Assembly (NCBI GenBank): GCA_023386965.1
Contig: JAEWIR010000012.1
Location: 1 to 64,000 of the forward strand
DNA from: Bacteroidota bacterium
GTDB lineage: Bacteria > Bacteroidota > Bacteroidia > Flavobacteriales > Weeksellaceae
DNA length: 64,000 nucleotides
Reading direction: 5' to 3'
Shown: positions 51,986 to 61,674 of the stretch, piece by piece
Layout of the letters: every line of letters begins with the position of its first letter
Numbering within the stretch: the first letter of the stretch is position 1
The notes under the pieces: generated by a model
Told to the model about the DNA's origin: nothing
Databases searched by the model: none
What the model saw: the letters and a program-made list of their open reading frames with translations, nothing else
Program-made: the position numbers and the translations under genes

Positions 51986-53293
51986 TCAATAAGCTACTTC
52001 CATCTTGACCTTTTTGCCTTTTAACTTCTCATTCTGAAGTTTCTTCAGCACCGCACTGACTTTCTTTCTGTCCACTGCAACATAGGAAGTGGTATCCTTC
52101 ACCTCAATGATTCCAATATCCGACATTTCCAGTCCGCCTTTTTTAATCAGATACCCTACGACATCCACTTTATTTACCTTGTCCTTCTTCCCTGCACTTA
52201 TATAAATGGTTTGGAAGGGAGTAGGTGAGGGTACTCTGCTGCTCTCAGGTACATTTTCCTCAGGAGTATTGCTTTTGATAAAAGGGAAATTTTCATCTTC
52301 CGTCATTATCAGATAGGAAAAACCTTTGGCATTCATACGGGCTGTACGTCCGTTTCTGTGAATGAAAGCATCTTCCTTGGGCGGAAGCTGATAATGAACA
52401 ATGGATTCTACTTCCGGAATATCCAGGCCGCGTGCTGCCAGGTCAGTCGTTATCAGTATTCTGGCCGAATCATTACGGAATTTCAGCAGGGCACGTTCGC
52501 GTTCATCCTGTTCCATACCACCATGAAAAGTCTCGCGCGATATTCCTTTTTCACGCAGGAGCTCCGAAATCCGGTCGACGGCATCGCGGTGGTTACAGAA
52601 AATCAGGGTTCTCTTATTTCCGATTTTACAGATCAGGTGGAATAAAGTTTCCAGTTTTTCTTCAGAAGTGGTCATCACTTTCCTCAGCTGAACATTGGGT
52701 TTGGAGTCGTGAACTTTCAGGAAATTGATTTGCTGAGGCGTGCGCAGACCTGTAAATGCAGGTATCTGCTCCATGGCTGTGGCCGAAGTGAGTATGCGCT
52801 GCGACAGATTGGGCATAGACTGGACGATGAATTCCATATCTTCCTGAAACCCGAGTTCAAGGGATTTGTCGAACTCATCCAGAACCAGAGTTTTAATTGT
52901 AGAAGGGTCAAAATTATTGTTTCGGATATGATAGGTGATCCTGCCCGGCGTGCCGATAAGGACAGCGGGTGCCTGGATAAGGGTGTTCACCTCAATCTTC
53001 TTATCGTGTCCGCCATAGCACACAGTAACCTTATAATCGGAGCCTATGGATTTGAATACCTGTTCGATCTGCAGGGCCAGCTCCCGTGCGGGCACGAGTA
53101 TCAGGGTCTGGATCCCGGAATTGGACGTCTCCAGGTCTCTTAAAACCGGAAGCAGAAAAGCCAGGGTTTTCCCGGAACCCGTGGGCGACAGTAGGATAAC
53201 ATCGTTACCATTTTTGGTGGCTGTATAGGTTGATTTCTGCATCTGGTTCATATCCGAAATGCCGAGTTTGGTATAAATAGCTTCTAAATCCAT
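51986..53293 (-). CDS. DEAD-box RNA helicase with DbpA-type RNA-binding domain
   Basis: A 435-residue ATP-dependent RNA helicase. Motif I is SPTGSGKT, motif Ib TPGR, motif II the variant DEFD (LVLDEFDKSLELGF), motif III SAT and motif VI HRNGRTAR. The last 75 residues (YISAGKKDKVNKVDVVGYLIKKGGLEMSDIGIIEVKDTTSYVAV) match the DbpA RNA-binding domain, which in E. coli targets 23S rRNA helix 92, so a role in large-subunit assembly is likely. The upstream in-frame ATG 53332 precedes the -7 box (53298-53305), so ATG 53293 is the start; the mRNA may be leaderless. Confidence 0.9.
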   Translation of the reverse strand: MDLEAIYTKLGISDMNQMQKSTYTATKNGNDVILLSPTGSGKTLAFLLPVLRDLETSNSGIQTLILVPARELALQIEQVFKSIGSDYKVTVCYGGHDKKIEVNTLIQAPAVLIGTPGRITYHIRNNNFDPSTIKTLVLDEFDKSLELGFQEDMEFIVQSMPNLSQRILTSATAMEQIPAFTGLRTPQQINFLKVHDSKPNVQLRKVMTTSEEKLETLFHLICKIGNKRTLIFCNHRDAVDRISELLREKGISRETFHGGMEQDERERALLKFRNDSARILITTDLAARGLDIPEVESIVHYQLPPKEDAFIHRNGRTARMNAKGFSYLIMTEDENFPFIKSNTPEENVPESSRVPSPTPFQTIYISAGKKDKVNKVDVVGYLIKKGGLEMSDIGIIEVKDTTSYVAVDRKKVSAVLKKLQNEKLKGKKVKMEVAY

Positions 53294-53297
53294 GCTG

Positions 53298-53305
53298 CAA
53301 AGATA
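53298..53305 (-). promoter_or_regulatory. -7 box of the DEAD-box helicase gene
   Basis: TATCTTTG on the minus strand, followed by CAGC and the ATG, the same arrangement as at the pyrB leader (TATCTTTGCAGC). Confidence 0.6.
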
Positions 53306-53390
53306 ATCCAATCCTGCGGGTATAATGTACACCGGGAGACACTCCTTTTGGTGAACTGATTATTTTATGCTGAAATAAAAGAATAAGGTA

Positions 53391-53420
53391 TTGCAGATCC
53401 TGCTTTATTTTGTACTTTTG
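53391..53420 (+). promoter_or_regulatory. rpsA promoter (TTG-N19-TACTTTTG)
   Basis: TTG (53391-53393), 19 bases, then TACTTTTG (53413-53420) match the full Bacteroidota -33/-7 consensus. The leader to ATG 53539 is about 110 bases and contains a possible REP-like hairpin (53424-53452). Confidence 0.75.
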
Positions 53421-53538
53421 CAAAACTTTTTGTGCGGACTTTTGGCAAAGTTAAAACAGTAACAACTAACATCTTCCGTATTTTTCATCATGCACATTAA
53501 GCCAAAGGTTGAAGGAGAAGGGATACAAATTTTTTATT

Positions 53539-55323
53539 ATGTCTGAAAATAAAGACGCGGTTCTTATGAACCAAAACGTAACACCTGAGCAGTTTGACTG
53601 GGATTCTTTCGAATCCGGACTTGATGCTGATGCAAGAAAAGAGAAGAGTGATCTTGAAGAAATCTACAACGGATCTCTTACCAGCCTTGCAGACAATGAT
53701 GTACTGACAGGTAAAGTAGTTAGACTGACTGACAAAGAGGCGATCGTTGACATCAACTTTAAGTCAGAAGGGGTGATTTCGCTTAACGAATTCCGTTACA
53801 ACAGCGGCCTGAAAGTAGGTGACGAAGTTGAAGTAATGGTAGACAGAAGAGAGGACAAAACTGGACAGCTTCAGTTATCTCACAAAAAGGCCAGAACACT
53901 TAAGGCTTGGGACAGAGTGAACGAGCTTCACGAAACCGGCGAAATCGTAAACGGTTACGTAAAATCAAGAACTAAAGGTGGTATGATCGTGGATATTCAC
54001 GGTATCGAAGCCTTCTTGCCAGGATCTCAGATCGATGTGAAGCCTATTAAGGATTACGATCAGTTCGTAGGTAAAACAATGGAATTCAAAGTGGTTAAGA
54101 TTAATCCTGAGTTCAAGAACGTTGTTGTATCTCACAAAGCGCTTATTGAAGCGGATCTTGAAGGTCAGAAAAAAGAAATTATCGCTCAGCTTGAAAAAGG
54201 TCAGGTTCTGGAAGGAACTGTTAAGAACATCACTTCTTACGGTGTGTTTGTGGACCTTGGTGGTGTTGATGGACTTATCCACATCACTGACCTTTCATGG
54301 AGCCGTGTTAACCATCCGTCAGAAATTCTTGAAGACGGTGCAACGGTTAAAGTGGTTATCCTTGATTTCGATGATGAGAAAACAAGAATTCAGCTTGGTA
54401 TGAAGCAGCTTGAAGCTCACCCATGGGATGCGCTTTCTGCTGACATGAAAGTTGGAGATAAAGTAAAAGGTAAAGTTGTTGTCCTTGCAGACTACGGTGC
54501 ATTTGTAGAAATCGCTCCGGGTGTTGAAGGTCTGATCCACGTTTCCGAAATGTCATGGTCTACTCACCTAAGAAGTGCCGGTGATTTCGTAAAAGTTGGC
54601 GACGAGGTTGAAGCAGAAGTTCTTACACTGGACAGAAGCGACAGAAAGATCTCTCTTGGTATCAAGCAACTTAACAAGGATCCATGGGAAAATATCGAAT
54701 CTAAATACCCTGTTGGTTCCCAGCACGTAGGTACAGTTAGAAACTTTACAAACTTTGGTGTTTTTGTTGAACTTGAAGAAGGAATTGACGGTCTGATCTA
54801 TATCTCTGACCTTTCCTGGACCAAGAAAATCAAGCACCCATCTGAGTTCTGCGCAGTAGGAGACAAGCTGGACGTTATCGTTCTTGAATTGGACACTGCT
54901 TCCAGAAGACTTTCTTTAGGACACAAGCAACTTCAGGAAAATCCCTGGGATAAGTTTGAAACCAAGTATGCTGAAGGAACTGTACATTCAGGAAAAACTA
55001 CAGATGTATTCGACAAAGGAGCTCAGGTTCAGTTTGAAGATGCAGAAGTTGAAGCTTTCTGTCCGTCAAGACTTCTTGAGAAAGAAGACGGTTCTAAAAT
55101 CAAGAAAGGTGAAGAGGCTCAGTTCAAAGTAATTGAATTCAACAAAGAATTTAAGAGAGTTGTAGTTTCCCACACCGGAATTTTCAGAGACGAAGAGAAG
55201 AGAAATACACGTGAGTCTAACTCCAGACCACAGGTAACTTCCACAGGTAACGAAGAGAGAGCAACTCTTGGAGATATCGACGCTCTGGCTGAACTTAAAA
55301 AGAGAATGGAAGGCGGCGAATAA
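53539..55323 (+). CDS. rpsA: 30S ribosomal protein S1
   Basis: A 594-residue protein with six S1 RNA-binding repeats. The most conserved are repeats 3 to 5, with VKNITSYGVFVDLGGVDGLIHITDLSW, VVLADYGAFVEIAPGVEGLIHVSEMSW and VRNFTNFGVFVELEEGIDGLIYISDLSW. The N-terminal two are more divergent, as in E. coli S1. S1 brings mRNA to the 30S subunit, although Bacteroidota rely little on Shine-Dalgarno pairing. The upstream TTG start (53509) adds ten residues without family support, so ATG 53539 is used. Codon use is typical of a highly expressed gene. Confidence 0.95.
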   Translation: MSENKDAVLMNQNVTPEQFDWDSFESGLDADARKEKSDLEEIYNGSLTSLADNDVLTGKVVRLTDKEAIVDINFKSEGVISLNEFRYNSGLKVGDEVEVMVDRREDKTGQLQLSHKKARTLKAWDRVNELHETGEIVNGYVKSRTKGGMIVDIHGIEAFLPGSQIDVKPIKDYDQFVGKTMEFKVVKINPEFKNVVVSHKALIEADLEGQKKEIIAQLEKGQVLEGTVKNITSYGVFVDLGGVDGLIHITDLSWSRVNHPSEILEDGATVKVVILDFDDEKTRIQLGMKQLEAHPWDALSADMKVGDKVKGKVVVLADYGAFVEIAPGVEGLIHVSEMSWSTHLRSAGDFVKVGDEVEAEVLTLDRSDRKISLGIKQLNKDPWENIESKYPVGSQHVGTVRNFTNFGVFVELEEGIDGLIYISDLSWTKKIKHPSEFCAVGDKLDVIVLELDTASRRLSLGHKQLQENPWDKFETKYAEGTVHSGKTTDVFDKGAQVQFEDAEVEAFCPSRLLEKEDGSKIKKGEEAQFKVIEFNKEFKRVVVSHTGIFRDEEKRNTRESNSRPQVTSTGNEERATLGDIDALAELKKRMEGGE

Positions 55324-55345
55324 GCTTTTCAAACTTGATATAATG

Positions 55346-55374
55346 AACCACCTCTTTTGGGGTGGTTTTTTTAT
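55346..55374 (+). terminator. Terminator after rpsA
   Basis: Stem AACCACC/GGTGGTT with an 8-base loop, followed by a run of T. Confidence 0.8.
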
Positions 55375-55427
55375 GGGTGGTGATCACCTTATTGCTAAAT
55401 ATTGTAAATTCGGTGTTATTTCATCCT

Positions 55428-57986
55428 ATGAGAAAACTGATACTCTCTGCTTCACTACTTCTCTCGCTGAGCTTTTTGAAAGGGCAGGACCACAGGCGGA
55501 TTATTGAAGATTTCCTCCGTAACAGCCCTGCAAATGACAAGTCAGGTCCTATTCCCCGCTTCACTATTGAACAGGAAGACTTTTCTGTGTCAATGAAGGG
55601 TACCGTACTTAAACTGCAGCAAACGGTTAATGACATTCCGGTTTTCAACGGTGTGGCAACAGCTTTGGTGAAAGACGGTAAAGTTCATTGTTTTTCAGAT
55701 TATCCGGTCAAGTCATATGGTTTACCGGCACGGAGCAGCAATACTGTACTGCCTGAAGCAGCGCTGCAATCTGCGTTTCATCAGCTCAATATTCAGGATT
55801 CCGAAAAATATACAGTGGCCGGCTTCTATGATCCGACTGCCGGGAAAGTGGCGAAACAGCGTAAGGTCTATTTCAATAAGGACGGAAATCTTGTTTTAGG
55901 CTATGAATTTCATTTTCATGAAGCCGGCAGCAGCAGATACTGGGATATTGTTGTAGATGCAGAGACAGGAAAAATTCTCCATAAGCAAAACCTGACCTTA
56001 TCCTGCACATTTAATCATACTGAAAGGTCGACGGATCACCCAGTTAGCCTATCCGGTGCTTATGGCGACAATGCGTCCACGTTTTCTGCCGCAGCGCCGG
56101 ACAATGCTTCCTACAATGTCCTTGCCTTACCGGTGGAAAGCCCCAATTTTGGTTCGCGTTCGTTGGTTTCAAATCCCTGGTTCACCGATGCCTCTCCCGA
56201 GGGCTGGCATTCCGATGGTGCGGTACATTATACCACGACCCGTGGCAACAATATCTATGCTTATGATGATATGGCGGGCAGTAACAGTCCCGGTTTCTCG
56301 CCTGATGGCGGACCGTCACGCATATTCGATTTCCCGCTGCAGACGGGGCAACCTGCGCAAAACAGTTTGGCAGCGGCCATTACCAATCTTTTTTATACCG
56401 GTAACAAAACCCATGACATCTTTTACAGATTGGGTTTCACCGAAAATGCGCGGAATTTCCAGACCAATAATTTCGGAAAAGGTGGTTTAGGTAATGATGC
56501 GGTACTGGCAGAAGCTCAGGACAGTTCAGATCTTAATAACTCAAATTTCTTTACACCACCCGAAGGTACCAACCCCAGGATGCAGATGTTCCTGTGGACG
56601 CCTTCGTTTGTACAGCGGCTGTTTTACAACAGTCCCGCGGGTGCAGTTCCGCGGCAACCCAATACCCGGGTGGCCGAATTCGGCCCGCAGCTTACGGCTA
56701 CAGGTATTACCGCTGATGTTGTATTTTCTCCCGTTACCGATGCCTGCACACCCTTAGTGCCGGCTTCTATGGCTGGCAAAATAGGCCTTGCCGAACGCGG
56801 CGGCTGTAATTTTACGGTCAAGGTGAAGAATATGCAGGATGCCGGAGCTGTCGGAGCCATTATATACAATAATCCCGGAGCCACAAACTTTGGCAATATG
56901 GGCGGGACAGACGCTTCTATCAGCATTCCGTCGGTCCTTATTGAAAATTCTGAGGGTGAATTCATAAAAACAACAGTTAGTTCCGGAACCGCAGTAAATG
57001 TAACTTTAAAGCACGATCCCAGTCAGGACCAATATGCTGATGCTGCTTTCGACAACGGAATCATTATTCATGAATATGCACACGGAATCACGAACCGTCT
57101 CACGGGAAACGGATATTCCTGTCTAAACAAAGAACTGTCCGGCGAACAGATGGGCGAAGGTTGGTCTGATTTCTTTGCATTAATGCTGACCAACCAGCCC
57201 AATGCCACGGCTTCGGTGCCGCGGTCAGTGGCCACTTTTGCTGCTGGGCAGACAGCGGGTGGATCCGGGATCCGCCCAAAGTTTTACTCACCGGATTTTG
57301 GCATCAATGATTATACTTATGCCAGAACAAACGGAATGGAGTTCCTGGAAGACGGTGTAATGACGCCTGACGTTCATTCCATTGGATTCGTTTGGGCCAC
57401 TATATTATGGGACCTGCACTGGAAGTACGCGGAAAAGTATGGATATGCTTCCGACGTGATGAGCAATTCAGGCAACGGCAGTACCAGAGTGCTGCAAACC
57501 GTGATGGACGGGATTAAACTTCAGGAGTGTAACCCAACCTTCACTTCAGGACGGGATGCTGTAATTGCGGCCGATGTCGCAGCCACCGGCGGCGCTAACC
57601 GCTGCATGATCTGGGAAACCTTCGCTAAGCGCGGAGTGGGACTTTATGCCTCTGCGGGCAGTAAAACAAATATCAATGACCAGACTGAAGATTTCACGTT
57701 GCCCGATGAATGTAAGGCAGGTAACACTGCTTCTAATACAGAATTTAACCTTTATCCAAATCCAGCCGATGACCGATACTATATTGACTTTCCGCTAAAT
57801 ATGCTTGGGAAGGTAAGTATCGATGTTTATGATACCTCCGGCAGACTTGTAAGAGCCGAGCAGAAGCTGGTGGTGAATGTGAAACAGGAATTTACGTCAC
57901 GGCACTTGCTCAACGGATTGTACTTCGTGAAAATTAAAGGAAGCGGCGGCGAAAAAGTTTTAAAACTGATTGTTTCAAAGAAATAA
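55428..57986 (+). CDS. Secreted M36 (fungalysin) metallopeptidase with PA and T9SS type A sorting domains
   Basis: An 852-residue secreted protease. It has a signal peptide (MRKLILSASLLLSLSFLKGQ) and an FTP/propeptide region to about 200. The catalytic domain has HEYAHGITNRL (HExxH, about 547) and the third zinc ligand in GEGWSDFFAL (about 576). A PA domain is inserted before the zinc motif (AGKIGLAERGGCNFTVKVKNMQDAGAVGAIIYNN, about 440-480). The last 75 residues (NLYPNPADDRYYIDFPL...GLYFVKIKGSGGEKVLKLIVSK) are the type A type IX secretion signal. ATG 55428 is chosen because the residues before it are not signal-like. Confidence 0.93.
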   Translation: MRKLILSASLLLSLSFLKGQDHRRIIEDFLRNSPANDKSGPIPRFTIEQEDFSVSMKGTVLKLQQTVNDIPVFNGVATALVKDGKVHCFSDYPVKSYGLPARSSNTVLPEAALQSAFHQLNIQDSEKYTVAGFYDPTAGKVAKQRKVYFNKDGNLVLGYEFHFHEAGSSRYWDIVVDAETGKILHKQNLTLSCTFNHTERSTDHPVSLSGAYGDNASTFSAAAPDNASYNVLALPVESPNFGSRSLVSNPWFTDASPEGWHSDGAVHYTTTRGNNIYAYDDMAGSNSPGFSPDGGPSRIFDFPLQTGQPAQNSLAAAITNLFYTGNKTHDIFYRLGFTENARNFQTNNFGKGGLGNDAVLAEAQDSSDLNNSNFFTPPEGTNPRMQMFLWTPSFVQRLFYNSPAGAVPRQPNTRVAEFGPQLTATGITADVVFSPVTDACTPLVPASMAGKIGLAERGGCNFTVKVKNMQDAGAVGAIIYNNPGATNFGNMGGTDASISIPSVLIENSEGEFIKTTVSSGTAVNVTLKHDPSQDQYADAAFDNGIIIHEYAHGITNRLTGNGYSCLNKELSGEQMGEGWSDFFALMLTNQPNATASVPRSVATFAAGQTAGGSGIRPKFYSPDFGINDYTYARTNGMEFLEDGVMTPDVHSIGFVWATILWDLHWKYAEKYGYASDVMSNSGNGSTRVLQTVMDGIKLQECNPTFTSGRDAVIAADVAATGGANRCMIWETFAKRGVGLYASAGSKTNINDQTEDFTLPDECKAGNTASNTEFNLYPNPADDRYYIDFPLNMLGKVSIDVYDTSGRLVRAEQKLVVNVKQEFTSRHLLNGLYFVKIKGSGGEKVLKLIVSKK

Positions 57987-58055
57987 TGGCAGTATTGGTT
58001 GAAAAAATTTCGGCGGAACCAAAATGGTCCCGCCGAGATTATGAAGTTCTACCTT

Positions 58056-59849
58056 TTATTTTGCCTGCATATTCATCAGCGCTGTTTCATAACTGGACAG
58101 CTGTGTAAGGATGAGCGCCCTGTCTTTGCCGAAGAACTTTGATTCAGCAAAAAGACCTTTATAGTAAGAAATTCCAAGAAGCAGGTTGGATTTAAATGCT
58201 TCCCATTTCTTGATTTGCTGTGGACTAATGCCCGAACTGTTCTTAAGTTGGCCAGCCAGATTATTTATATAAAGCTGCAGTTCCTTAAGCAGAAAATTCG
58301 GTCGGCGCTCATGGTTCTCAGCGCTCTTCTCACCGTAGATATGCTGTACCATCTCTTTCAGCGTATATGTTTTACTGAAGTAAGCCATATTTGGTCCGGG
58401 GCAGATCACGACTCCCTGTGCCTGACCTTTTACCGGTAGGCCGAGTTCAATATAGGATGAGTTGGCCAGACCTACGCACAGACACGCTTTTTCTGTAATC
58501 GCGCTGTATGCACTCTGGTACTGTTCTGCCGGAAGCTCAGTTTGCTCATTCAGCTCCTCAATTTTTCTGTCCTGATATTTTCTGGAAGCAGTACAGATTC
58601 CCTCAGCCTCGTATTCCTTACTCAAAGCCAGATATTTCTTGGGACAGGAGCTTCCGGCTTTTCCGGAGATGGCGCGTTTGCTTTTAAACAGCTCATTACT
58701 GGTACCCCGCAGCGTATTGAACGGTACGCCCAGAGGTGAGATATTACTCAGATAAAGATCTTCCTCTCTTGCTTTGGCCAGAAGTTCTCTGGTTTCTATA
58801 TCAACAGACGTAGCTTCCGGAACCAAAAGGAAAGGCGAGCCCCAGCCTACAGAATCTATCTGGTAGTGTTCCAGCAGGAACTGATGTTCTTCCGCGGTTC
58901 CCACACCTCCCTGAACGGTATACTTTACGGTTGGAATACTTGCCGGCACAGCAAAATCCTTTGACTGAAGTGCGCTGCAGTACAGTTGGTAAGCGGTCTC
59001 TTCAAGTTCCTGCCTGCGCGTCCGGAATTCCTCCAAAATCGGTCCCATCAAATGTCCTTCTGTCGCAAAAGCATGTCCGCCACAGTTTAGTCCGGATTCC
59101 ACGCGGAATTCGGATACCCAGAGGCCTTTTTTAGCTAAAAAGTTGGCCTGAACCATTGCAGAGCGGAAATCACTAACCTTGATGATGATTTTCTTGCTGA
59201 ATTTTCCTTCCGTATCTGGATAAAATTCCGGGAAGGTCTCCATATAGCTGTAAAGACGCGGATTCATCCCGGCTGAAAATACTACTGAAGAACAGGCTGT
59301 ACTGTTCACGAAACCCCGCAGAGCCGCATGCGCATCATTGTAAATGGTGGGTAGCTGCTCCTTTCCGCTGAAGTTGTCCTTGTCCACCTTAGTCATAATA
59401 TTTACATCAATGCTTCCGGGGCGGAAATAGTTGTCCAGGACGGACTTTACTTCGGTGATGTTTTGCCTGCCGGCAGAAACTGCCTGATGTAGTTTTTCTT
59501 TTAAAGCTGAGGTAGAAGGTAAGATGGACATGAACTCCGTCAGTTTACTCTGTGTTTCAGAAAGCTCCTTTTTGTAGTTTTCAAACTTTTCAGTGATCAC
59601 ATCATCCATCAGGTTCAGGTAATTGGTAATCCTTTTTGCACGGTAATCGTCCATCTTCTGCGTGACTTCCCGGTACGGACGTTTAAATTTTTCTGAATAG
59701 AAGGCGTTCATCTTCTCAATAAGATCATCATCCATAATGGAGATCACAGAATCGATTCCGTACTGGGCTACACGCAGCGGACTGTCGACGGTGAAGGCCA
59801 GACCCATTACGGGGATGTGAAAGGTGTGGGCATGTTTAATGTCTGTCAT
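58056..59849 (-). CDS. Uncharacterised conserved protein, possible FMN-dependent TIM-barrel enzyme
   Basis: A 597-residue soluble protein that I cannot name. Its middle part has features of nitronate-monooxygenase/PfaD-like flavoenzymes: SGLNCGGHAFAT (about 254), VQGGVGTAEEHQFLLEHYQIDSVGWGSPFLLVPEA (about 314-348) and DLYLSNISPLGVPFNTLRG. Several cysteines follow (SSCPKK, EGICTAS, KACLCVG), which might hold an Fe-S cluster. The first 150 residues are helical. It stands alone, between the M36 protease and rplS genes on the minus strand. The enzyme class is an inference from motifs only. Confidence 0.6.
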   Translation of the reverse strand: MTDIKHAHTFHIPVMGLAFTVDSPLRVAQYGIDSVISIMDDDLIEKMNAFYSEKFKRPYREVTQKMDDYRAKRITNYLNLMDDVITEKFENYKKELSETQSKLTEFMSILPSTSALKEKLHQAVSAGRQNITEVKSVLDNYFRPGSIDVNIMTKVDKDNFSGKEQLPTIYNDAHAALRGFVNSTACSSVVFSAGMNPRLYSYMETFPEFYPDTEGKFSKKIIIKVSDFRSAMVQANFLAKKGLWVSEFRVESGLNCGGHAFATEGHLMGPILEEFRTRRQELEETAYQLYCSALQSKDFAVPASIPTVKYTVQGGVGTAEEHQFLLEHYQIDSVGWGSPFLLVPEATSVDIETRELLAKAREEDLYLSNISPLGVPFNTLRGTSNELFKSKRAISGKAGSSCPKKYLALSKEYEAEGICTASRKYQDRKIEELNEQTELPAEQYQSAYSAITEKACLCVGLANSSYIELGLPVKGQAQGVVICPGPNMAYFSKTYTLKEMVQHIYGEKSAENHERRPNFLLKELQLYINNLAGQLKNSSGISPQQIKKWEAFKSNLLLGISYYKGLFAESKFFGKDRALILTQLSSYETALMNMQAK

Positions 59850-60037
59850 AAAAATTTCATGGTTTTAGTTTCGGAGAGTCAGTCTGTTTTACCGCTGACT
59901 GTTCTCTTTGAAAAATGTTATGTTGTACACAAATATACCTAATGCCCGAGGTGCGAATACGCGGAATGGAAATGATATTTATCTGCTTCCGGAAATTTAT
60001 AACCGTTACAAGTAATTTCTTTAGTTATGGTAAAACG

Positions 60038-60064
60038 AAAAAACCACCGGAATTCCGATGGTTT
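60038..60064 (-). terminator. Terminator after rplS
   Basis: On the minus strand AAACCA-CGG pairs with CCG-TGGTTT around loop AATT (one A/C mismatch), followed by TTTTTTCG. Confidence 0.75.
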
Positions 60065-60084
60065 TCATATTATAAAAGTCTGAA

Positions 60085-60438
60085 TTACTTTTTGTAAGAA
60101 GCGTCTTTAATTCTCGCTTTCTTACCTCTAAGATCGCGGAAGTAATAGATTCTTGCTCTTCTGACCTTACCTCTTCTGTCTACTTCAATTTTCTGAAGTG
60201 CAGGCAGGTTGATAGGGAATACTCTCTCTACACCTACATCACCACTCATTTTTCTGATGGTGAAAGTCTTGGTAGCTCCAGTTCCTCTCAGTTGGATTAC
60301 GGTACCTTTAAAGAACTGTGTTCTTGTTTTGGCACCTTCCTTAATTTCGTAATAAACGGTGATGGTGTCACCCGCTTTGAATTCCGGGAACTCTTTTTTA
60401 GCAATGTACTTCTCCTGTACGTACTTTAATAAATCCAT
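60085..60438 (-). CDS. rplS: 50S ribosomal protein L19
   Basis: A 117-residue ribosomal protein at the 30S-50S interface. Family segments: FKAGDTITVYYEIKEGAKTRTQFFKGTVIQLRGTG, TFTIRKMSGDVGVERVFPINLPALQKIEVDRRGKVRRARIYYFRDLRGKKARIKD. The frame extends upstream to 60477, but MDLLKYVQEKYI at 60438 matches the family N-terminus. No other ribosomal or trmD gene is adjacent. Confidence 0.96.
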   Translation of the reverse strand: MDLLKYVQEKYIAKKEFPEFKAGDTITVYYEIKEGAKTRTQFFKGTVIQLRGTGATKTFTIRKMSGDVGVERVFPINLPALQKIEVDRRGKVRRARIYYFRDLRGKKARIKDASYKK

Positions 60439-60710
60439 TTTTTTAATAAAAAAATTTTTTGTCAAGCTAAGCAACATTCACGTCCTTCGTCAGAGGTTGG
60501 TTAACAGGCTGCAAAAATAAGATAAATTCCGCTCACAAACAAAAAGTTATATAACAAAATAAACTGATGTATAACTTTATGTAGTTTCTAACCTTATTCT
60601 TACACCGCCAGCAGTCTTCTACCTGGTTGGACTTAAAGCACTGCGGCTGCCATGCAGGTGAAATTCCAAAAAAAACCTTAATTTTATTGGCAGAAAATTC
60701 ACACCTCATT

Positions 60711-61415
60711 ATGATTGATAAAAGAGTAAAGAACGCGCAGGAAGCCATTGAAGGTATAAAAGACGGAATGACCCTGATGCTGGGCGGATTTGGCCTTTGC
60801 GGAATTCCGGAAAACACCATCAGTGCATTGGTGGACAGCAATATCACCGGCCTGACCTGTATATCCAATAACGCCGGGGTCGATGATTTTGGTTTGGGCC
60901 TGTTGCTTCAGAAGAGACAGATAAAAAAAATGATTTCGTCCTATGTAGGTGAGAATGCGGAATTCGAGCGTCAGATGCTTTCGGGCGAGCTGGATGTGGA
61001 ACTTGTGCCGCAGGGTACGCTGGCCGAAAGGAGCCGTGCTGCACAGGCGGGTATTCCGGCCTTTTACACACCTGCCGGCTATGGTACTGAGGTAGCAGAA
61101 GGCAAGGAGACCAAGGAATTCCACGGTAAGATGCATATTCTGGAGCACGCTTTCGAGGCTGATTTTTCAATTGTAAAGGCCTGGAAGGGCGATCATGCCG
61201 GTAACCTGATTTTTAAAGGATCGGCACGCAACTTCAACGCGCCTATGGCAGGAGCCGGAAAGATTACGATTGCTGAGGTGGAAGAGCTGGTGGAGCCGGG
61301 ACAGCTGGATCCAAACGAAATCCATATTCCCGGAATTATGGTTCAGCGTATTTTCCAGGGTGAAAAGTTTGAGAAAAGAATTGAACAAAGAACAGTTAGA
61401 AAACGCGAAGCGTAA
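60711..61415 (+). CDS. scoA: 3-oxoacid (succinyl/acetoacetyl) CoA-transferase subunit A
   Basis: A 234-residue subunit A of a family I CoA-transferase, which moves CoA between succinyl-CoA and acetoacetate (ketone-body and fatty-acid breakdown). Motifs: MLGGFGLCGIPENTI (about 22-36), ISNNAGVDDFGLGLLL, GELDVELVPQGTLAERSRAAQAGIPAFYTPAGYGT. The frame runs upstream to 60627, but MIDKRVKNAQEAIEGIKDGM fits the family start. A terminator follows at 61439, so the usual A-B operon is broken: subunit B begins at 63743. Confidence 0.93.
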   Translation: MIDKRVKNAQEAIEGIKDGMTLMLGGFGLCGIPENTISALVDSNITGLTCISNNAGVDDFGLGLLLQKRQIKKMISSYVGENAEFERQMLSGELDVELVPQGTLAERSRAAQAGIPAFYTPAGYGTEVAEGKETKEFHGKMHILEHAFEADFSIVKAWKGDHAGNLIFKGSARNFNAPMAGAGKITIAEVEELVEPGQLDPNEIHIPGIMVQRIFQGEKFEKRIEQRTVRKREA

Positions 61416-61438
61416 TCTACTTCATAAAATACACAGGA

Positions 61439-61460
61439 ACGGGCGCTTGCCCGTTTTTTT
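61439..61460 (+). terminator. Terminator after scoA
   Basis: Perfect 6-bp stem ACGGGC/GCCCGT with loop GCTT, followed by seven T. Confidence 0.85.
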
Positions 61461-61506
61461 AGGGAGCTCTTAGTCCTCACCTAATCAGTCATAATGCACA
61501 GAGACC

Positions 61507-61674
61507 TTATTCTGTAGGATTATCATGGGTTGTGCTTGATTTTAGAAGTGCATAGGCAGCAACGCTGATATAGATGGTAACTCCCAGTATTAATAGGATG
61601 TAGTAGGTGTTCTCCTGGGACGCATCCCAATTCCGCAGGTATCTGTACAGCACAATCAATCCTCCAAGGATCAT
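61507..61674 (-). CDS. Small membrane protein, possibly truncated at the 5' end
   Basis: A 55-residue frame with two hydrophobic segments (MILGGLIVLYRYL and YYILLILGVTIYISVAAYALL). The same frame continues upstream to ATG 61710 but meets TAA at 61696-61698 (MKAK-stop-NRVIPVW). It is therefore either a short protein from the inner ATG or the remnant of a 67-residue one. It lies on the minus strand, in the gap that splits scoA and scoB. Function is unknown. Confidence 0.45.
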   Translation of the reverse strand: MILGGLIVLYRYLRNWDASQENTYYILLILGVTIYISVAAYALLKSSTTHDNPTE

